Source: G013214665 sp964649815 (lineage in GTDB: Bacteria > Pseudomonadota > Alphaproteobacteria > Rhodobacterales > Rhodobacteraceae). Taken from it: DNA of 45,670 nt. Shown one piece after another: positions 42,481-45,670 of the stretch. Both the position numbers and the translations under genes were made by a program. Within the stretch, counting starts at the first letter, position 1, and the number at the start of each line of letters is the position of its first letter. The DNA lies in NCBI GenBank assembly GCA_964649815.1, contig CAZYQC010000023.1, positions 1 to 45,670 on the forward strand, given 5' to 3'. The notes beneath the pieces are model-generated. The model was not told where the DNA came from, ran no database searches, and saw only the letters and a list, made by a program, of their open reading frames with translations.

Positions 42481-42924
42481 CTAGGCCGCGTCCCGGTTGA
42501 AGGCTTGGCGTGTTGCGACAATGCTCAACGCTGCGCGCGCAGCCTCTTCGCCTTTGCGCACAAAATGCTCGGCAAAGATGGCATTATGGTGCTCGGTTTC
42601 TTGGTATTGATGCGGCGTAAGCGACACGGAAAGCACAGGCACCCCGGTGTCGAGCCCCGCCCGCATCAATCCATCGACGACAGCCTGCGCCACAAAGTCA
42701 TGTCGGTATATGCCGCCGTCGACAACAAAGGCCGCACACGCAATCGCGTCGTATCTACCGCTTTGCGCAAGGTCGCGCGCCATAAGCGGCATCTCGAAAG
42801 CGCCAGGCACATCGAAACTGTCGACCTGGGCAGGCGGGATCACGTTCAGAAAACCCTCGTAGGCGCGGTCAACGATATCGGCGTGCCACTGGGCTTTGAT
42901 AAAGGCGTAACGGGTGTGTGTCAT
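42481..42924 (-). CDS. ribH: 6,7-dimethyl-8-ribityllumazine synthase, type II (RibH2)
   Basis: Penultimate riboflavin enzyme. The 147-residue sequence has the motifs of the decameric type II form known from Brucella and rhizobia: FIKAQWHADIVDRAYEGF, VDSFDVPGAFEMPLMARDLA, AAFVVDGGIYRHDFVAQAVVDGLM and VLSVSLTPHQYQETEHHNAIFAEHF. AAAGGAGA is about 7 nt before the ATG. It is preceded by an FMN riboswitch and a hairpin expression platform, so FMN should shut it off. The partner ribA is 28 kb away. Confidence 0.95.
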   Translation of the reverse strand: MTHTRYAFIKAQWHADIVDRAYEGFLNVIPPAQVDSFDVPGAFEMPLMARDLAQSGRYDAIACAAFVVDGGIYRHDFVAQAVVDGLMRAGLDTGVPVLSVSLTPHQYQETEHHNAIFAEHFVRKGEEAARAALSIVATRQAFNRDAA

Positions 42925-42985
42925 AGCTCATCTCCTTTGGTTCAGACACGTCACCCAAGGCGATGGCGCACGACCCGTGGCCTGT

Positions 42986-43001
42986 TGTCCCCGCGGGGAC
43001 A
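42986..43001. repeat. Palindrome TGTCCCCGCGGGGACA, leader copy 2
   Basis: Perfect 16-nt palindrome downstream (transcript sense) of the FMN riboswitch, 12 nt after the first copy. It lies about 62 nt before the ribH start and can form a hairpin. Confidence 0.85.
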
Positions 43002-43003
43002 CC

Positions 43004-43029
43004 AAAAAACCGCTGTCCCCGCGGGGACA
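43004..43029 (-). terminator. Expression-platform hairpin of the ribH FMN riboswitch
   Basis: On the transcript, palindrome TGTCCCCGCGGGGACA (43029-43014) extended by one flanking C-G pair is followed by CGG and six T residues (43009-43004). It looks like the intrinsic terminator through which bound FMN would stop ribH transcription; it could instead pair with the second palindrome. Confidence 0.65.
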
Positions 43030-43041
43030 GATGGATCGCAC

Positions 43042-43193
43042 GTTCTCTTTCATCCGGACTATGACCGTCGGCTCAGGCCTCTCACCTGATCTGCTTGACC
43101 CCGCAGCGGACCTCTTGACCGATGCGGGCGCTCGCGGGCTCACGGCCAGAAGCCGCACACCGCCGGTGGGGAATTTCACCCCGCCCTGAGAAC
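43042..43193 (-). ncRNA. FMN riboswitch (RFN element)
   Basis: A complete RFN aptamer upstream of ribH on the minus strand. P1 pairs GTTCTC (43193-43188) with GAGAAC (43047-43042). The conserved blocks are present in order: CAGGGCGGGGTGAAATTCCC, ACCGGCGGT, AGCCCGCGAGCG, GATCAGGT, GAGCCGACGGTCATAGTCCG and GATGAAAGAGAA. FMN binding is expected to repress ribH through the hairpin directly downstream. Confidence 0.95.
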
Positions 43194-43259
43194 AGCGCCA
43201 TCTTGCAACCCTTGGCGCGTCAGGGCAACACACACGTGGCGTTACAAAAGGCGATGACG

Positions 43260-43874
43260 ATGCATCCCAATCCAGTCTTTCACACGGAAACCGACCAAAA
43301 GAACCTGGCCTATGCACAAGCGCGCAGCTTTGGCGTGCTGGCCGTGAACGGTGAATCGGGCCCGTTGATGTCGCATGTCCCCTTTTTGATGGCGGACGAC
43401 TGGCAAAGCATCGACATTCACTTGCTGCGCTCAAACCCGATTGCGCGCCTGCTAAAGACGCCGCAAACAGCCCGGATCGCCGTTTCGGGCGGGGACAGCT
43501 ATGTGTCGCCCGATTGGTACGAAGCCGTGGATCAGGTGCCGACCTGGAACTATGTCGCCGTCCATATATGGGGTCAGCTAGAGCTTTTGCCGCAAGATAT
43601 GCTGGGTGACATGCTGGATCGGCAGTCTCGTCACTTTGAAGCCCAACTGGCACCCAAGCCGGAATGGACGCGCAGCAAAATGACCCAAGACGTCATGAAC
43701 CGCATGATGCGCACGATCGTTCCTGTGCGCCTGCATGTCGAAGGTGTCGATGGCACGTGGAAACTGAACCAAAACAAACCCGACGACGTGCGCATGCGCG
43801 CCGCTGACGCGGTCGAGACGCATGGCATCGGCACCGACCTCACGACGCTTGCCGCGCTGATGCGCGACGCTTAG
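43260..43874 (+). CDS. paiB: PaiB-like FMN-binding negative regulator family protein
   Basis: A 204-residue flavin-binding split-barrel protein of the PaiB family, annotated in Bacillus as a negative regulator of sporulation and protease genes. Marks are MHPNPVF at the start, FGVLAVNGESGPLMSHVPFLM, YVSPDWYEAVDQVPTWNYVAVHIWG (the family signature), and the C-terminal KLNQNKPDDVRMRAADAVE. ATG 43260 has AAGG 8 nt upstream; an ATG at 43254 is alternative. It is transcribed away from the FMN riboswitch. Molecular role in roseobacters unknown; it has no DNA-binding domain. Confidence 0.9.
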   Translation: MHPNPVFHTETDQKNLAYAQARSFGVLAVNGESGPLMSHVPFLMADDWQSIDIHLLRSNPIARLLKTPQTARIAVSGGDSYVSPDWYEAVDQVPTWNYVAVHIWGQLELLPQDMLGDMLDRQSRHFEAQLAPKPEWTRSKMTQDVMNRMMRTIVPVRLHVEGVDGTWKLNQNKPDDVRMRAADAVETHGIGTDLTTLAALMRDA

Positions 43875-43909
43875 CGTTTCGAAAACCAACCGACAGGGGA
43901 GATCAAGAA

Positions 43910-44512
43910 ATGAAGCTTTTGATGGCGGGACCGTCGCCTTTTGCCCGCAAAGCCTGCGTGGTGGTCAAAGAAACAGGCCAGGAAGAGGATGTCGCGTTTG
44001 TCACGACTGTTGCAGCTCCGGGCGGTGCAGAAGACGTTCTGAAGGCGGCAAACCCTTTGGGCAAAATTCCAGCCTTGGTGCGCGATGACGGGCCCACTGT
44101 CTATGACAGCCGCGTGATCTGCCGGTTCCTGAATGCCCGCGCAGGCGCGCGCCTGTACCCGGACGGCAATTTCGAAACGCTGATCTTAGAGGCAACGGCG
44201 CATGGGATGATGGAAGCGGCGGTTTTGATCGTCTACGAGATGCGCTTTCGCCCCGAAGAACAGCAATCCGCCAAATGGATGGAGGCGCAGTGGGAAAAGG
44301 TTGCCGATGCGCTGGATGCGATCGAACATCGCTGGATGTCGCACTTGGCCGGCGAGATCGACATCGCCCATATCGCTGTAGGCTGCGCGCTGGGATATCT
44401 GGACCTGCGCCACAGCCACCGAAACTGGCGCGACGGACGGCCCAATCTGGTGTCGTGGTATGATACATTCGCCGCGCGGCCCTCGATGAAAGAAACCGAA
44501 CCGCAGGCGTAA
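43910..44512 (+). CDS. Glutathione S-transferase family protein
   Basis: A 200-residue GST: MAGPSPFARKACVVVKETG with the Ser-type catalytic position, NPLGKIPALVRDDG and YDSRVICRFLNARAG in the glutathione-binding domain, then a helical C-terminal domain with IDIAHIAVGCALGYLDLRH and NLVSWYDTFAARPSMKETEP. Similar in size to but distinct in sequence from the GST at 22630. GGGGAGATCAAGAA precedes the ATG. It follows paiB by 35 nt on the same strand. Confidence 0.92.
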   Translation: MKLLMAGPSPFARKACVVVKETGQEEDVAFVTTVAAPGGAEDVLKAANPLGKIPALVRDDGPTVYDSRVICRFLNARAGARLYPDGNFETLILEATAHGMMEAAVLIVYEMRFRPEEQQSAKWMEAQWEKVADALDAIEHRWMSHLAGEIDIAHIAVGCALGYLDLRHSHRNWRDGRPNLVSWYDTFAARPSMKETEPQA

Positions 44513-44634
44513 CTGCGGCGCATGGGTTTCCCCTGCGACCATCTGCGCGCCAAGGATTGCTGGACGCGTTTGTTGCCTAGGGTTATCTAGCCGGGCAAGT
44601 CTGGCGGCACGTCTTGTGCGGCCTGGTGATTCAT

Positions 44635-44649
44635 TGGCCCATCGGGCCA
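44635..44649 (+). repeat. Small hairpin in the petA leader
   Basis: TGGCCC (44635-44640), ATC, GGGCCA (44644-44649), a perfect 6-bp hairpin ending 22 nt before the petA start. The rest of the 159-nt region before petA should hold the fbc promoter, which I cannot define. Confidence 0.35.
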
Positions 44650-44671
44650 GCAAGAAACGGAGAAACGCCCC

Positions 44672-45256
44672 GTGTCGACAGCAGACGAAGAACACGCAGC
44701 TGAACGCCGAGATTTTCTGTACTATGCCACAGCAGGCGCAGGTGCAGTGACCGTTGGCGCAGCGGTTTGGCCGCTGGTCAAACAAATGAGCCCTTCCGCC
44801 GACGTGCGCGCCCTCTCCTCCATCCGCGTCGATGTCGCAGATGTGGAAGTGGGCACTCAGATCACCGTTAAGTGGTTGGGAAAACCCGTTTTCATCCGTC
44901 GCCGGACGGAAGAAGAGATTACGGCCGCCAATGACGTCGATCTTTCAAGCTTGCCTGACAACAACGCGCGCAACGACAACCTTGGCGCGGATGTTGACGG
45001 TGCGGACGCCAACCGCGTCCTGACGCCGCCAGAAGGCACAGATGCAATGGACGGCGAATGGTTGGTCATGATGGGCGTTTGTACGCACCTGGGCTGTGTG
45101 CCTTTGGGCGACGCTGGCGACTTTGGCGGTTGGTTCTGCCCCTGCCACGGGTCGCACTACGACACGTCCGGCCGTATTCGCAAAGGCCCAGCCCCAACAA
45201 ACCTGGCTGTGCCACCTGCAGAATTCGTTGACGCTACAACGATCAAACTCGGTTAA
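44672..45256 (+). CDS. petA: Cytochrome bc1 Rieske iron-sulfur subunit
   Basis: Transfers electrons from ubiquinol to cytochrome c1 in complex III. The 194-residue protein starts with a Tat motif (RRDFLYYATAGAGAVTVGAA) that also serves as the membrane anchor, followed by the hinge and the [2Fe-2S] domain with cluster boxes CTHLGC and CPCHGSHYD. The long insert around NNARNDNLGADVDGADANRV is typical of Rhodobacter-type Rieske proteins. GTG start at 44672 with CGGAG upstream. First gene of the fbc (petABC) operon. Confidence 0.96.
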   Translation: MSTADEEHAAERRDFLYYATAGAGAVTVGAAVWPLVKQMSPSADVRALSSIRVDVADVEVGTQITVKWLGKPVFIRRRTEEEITAANDVDLSSLPDNNARNDNLGADVDGADANRVLTPPEGTDAMDGEWLVMMGVCTHLGCVPLGDAGDFGGWFCPCHGSHYDTSGRIRKGPAPTNLAVPPAEFVDATTIKLG

Positions 45257-45267
45257 GGGAGAAAGCA

Positions 45268-45670
45268 ATGTCTGGAATTCCTCACGACCATTACGAGCCA
45301 AAAAGCGATTGGGAAAAGGGCTTGCAAAAGCGCCTGCCCATCGTTGGCTTGCTGTACGACACTTTGATGATCCCAACGCCAAAGAACCTGAACTGGATGT
45401 GGATTTGGGGCATCGTTCTGACGTTCTGCCTGGCGCTGCAAATCATCACCGGTATCGTCTTGGTGATGCACTACACGCCGCATGTTGACCTGGCCTTTGC
45501 GTCGGTTGAGCACATCATGCGCAATGTCGAAGGCGGCCATATGATCCGCTATCTGCACATGAATGGCGCTTCGCTGTTCTTTGTGGCGGTTTACGCGCAC
45601 ATTTTCCGGGGCCTCTATTATGGCTCTTACAAGGCACCGCGCGAGATCACGTGGATCATCGGCATGCTGA
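45268..45670 (+). CDS. petB: Cytochrome b of the bc1 complex (5' part)
   Basis: The N-terminal 134 residues of cytochrome b, cut by the window end. KGLQKRLPIVGLLYDTLMIPTPKNLNWMW is followed by the first transmembrane helix (WGIVLTFCLALQIITGIVLVMHYTP) and the second with the bH/bL haem-ligand region (GGHMIRYLHMNGASLFFVAVYAHIFRGLYYGSYKAPRE), containing the first His ligands. AAGGGAGAAA precedes the ATG, 11 nt after petA. The rest, and petC, lie beyond the window. Confidence 0.96.
   Translation, partial: MSGIPHDHYEPKSDWEKGLQKRLPIVGLLYDTLMIPTPKNLNWMWIWGIVLTFCLALQIITGIVLVMHYTPHVDLAFASVEHIMRNVEGGHMIRYLHMNGASLFFVAVYAHIFRGLYYGSYKAPREITWIIGML

Overview
The window looks like chromosomal DNA of a marine-type alphaproteobacterium of the order Rhodobacterales (Roseobacter/Rhodobacter group). 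The DNA is GC-rich by eye. It carries the fbc (cytochrome bc1) operon start, a 16-strand-type porin ending in Phe, families common in alphaproteobacteria (DUF2125, DUF2794, DUF3576, DUF4170), a Hint-domain protein of a kind common in roseobacters, and a type-II lumazine synthase behind an FMN riboswitch. I see no rRNA, tRNA, CRISPR array, prophage, IS element or integrase. The region is mainly core genome with a few accessory genes.

Layout. 1-7.5 kb: an AEC-family transporter and a lysozyme-like lipoprotein (+), then a leftward block of aminotransferase, ftsK, Hint protein and lolA. 7.6-13.8 kb: amidase (-) divergent from a UbiH-type FAD monooxygenase (+), then a leftward set of response regulator, exonuclease III, CnoX-like thioredoxin, LON-domain protein and a 58-residue Trm112-like protein that starts inside the LON gene. 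13.9-17.2 kb: ribA (with a decayed RibB-like N-terminal domain) overlapping an L,D-transpeptidase, then a YggS protein and a major porin on the minus strand. 17.5-22.1 kb: DUF3576 lipoprotein, terminator, leuS-lptE-holA. 22.1-26.3 kb: detoxification and redox genes (GFA, GST, flavoprotein, HNH protein) and an SDR/enoyl-CoA hydratase-like pair. 26.4-32.8 kb: DUF2125, pmbA, an inositol-monophosphatase-like protein, DUF4170, waaA-like, lpxK. 32.8-37.7 kb: paaK-paaI, DUF2794, an NlpC/P60 hydrolase coupled to an M17 aminopeptidase, and an unknown small protein. 37.9-42.4 kb: sbtA-sbtB, asd, DUF3095, HpcH/HpaI aldolase. 42.5-45.7 kb: ribH2 with its FMN riboswitch, PaiB-like flavoprotein, GST, petA and the 5' part of petB.

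How the genes work together. Several themes recur: envelope biogenesis (lolA, lptE, waaA/lpxK, two murein-active enzymes, NlpC/P60), cell division and chromosome segregation (ftsK), translation and replication (leuS, holA), and flavin supply (ribA, ribH2 with riboswitch, PaiB). The most unusual points are a bicarbonate-transporter/PII pair (SbtA-SbtB) in a genome without visible autotrophy genes here, next to a DUF3095 protein with nucleotidyl-cyclase-like Asp motifs; a 16-nt palindrome repeated three times within 2 kb, twice in the riboswitch expression platform; and several enzymes that have lost canonical catalytic residues (enoyl-CoA hydratase-like, WaaA-like, RibB-like domain of RibA). 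Start sites were chosen from Shine-Dalgarno spacing and family-typical N-termini, so several are inferences.
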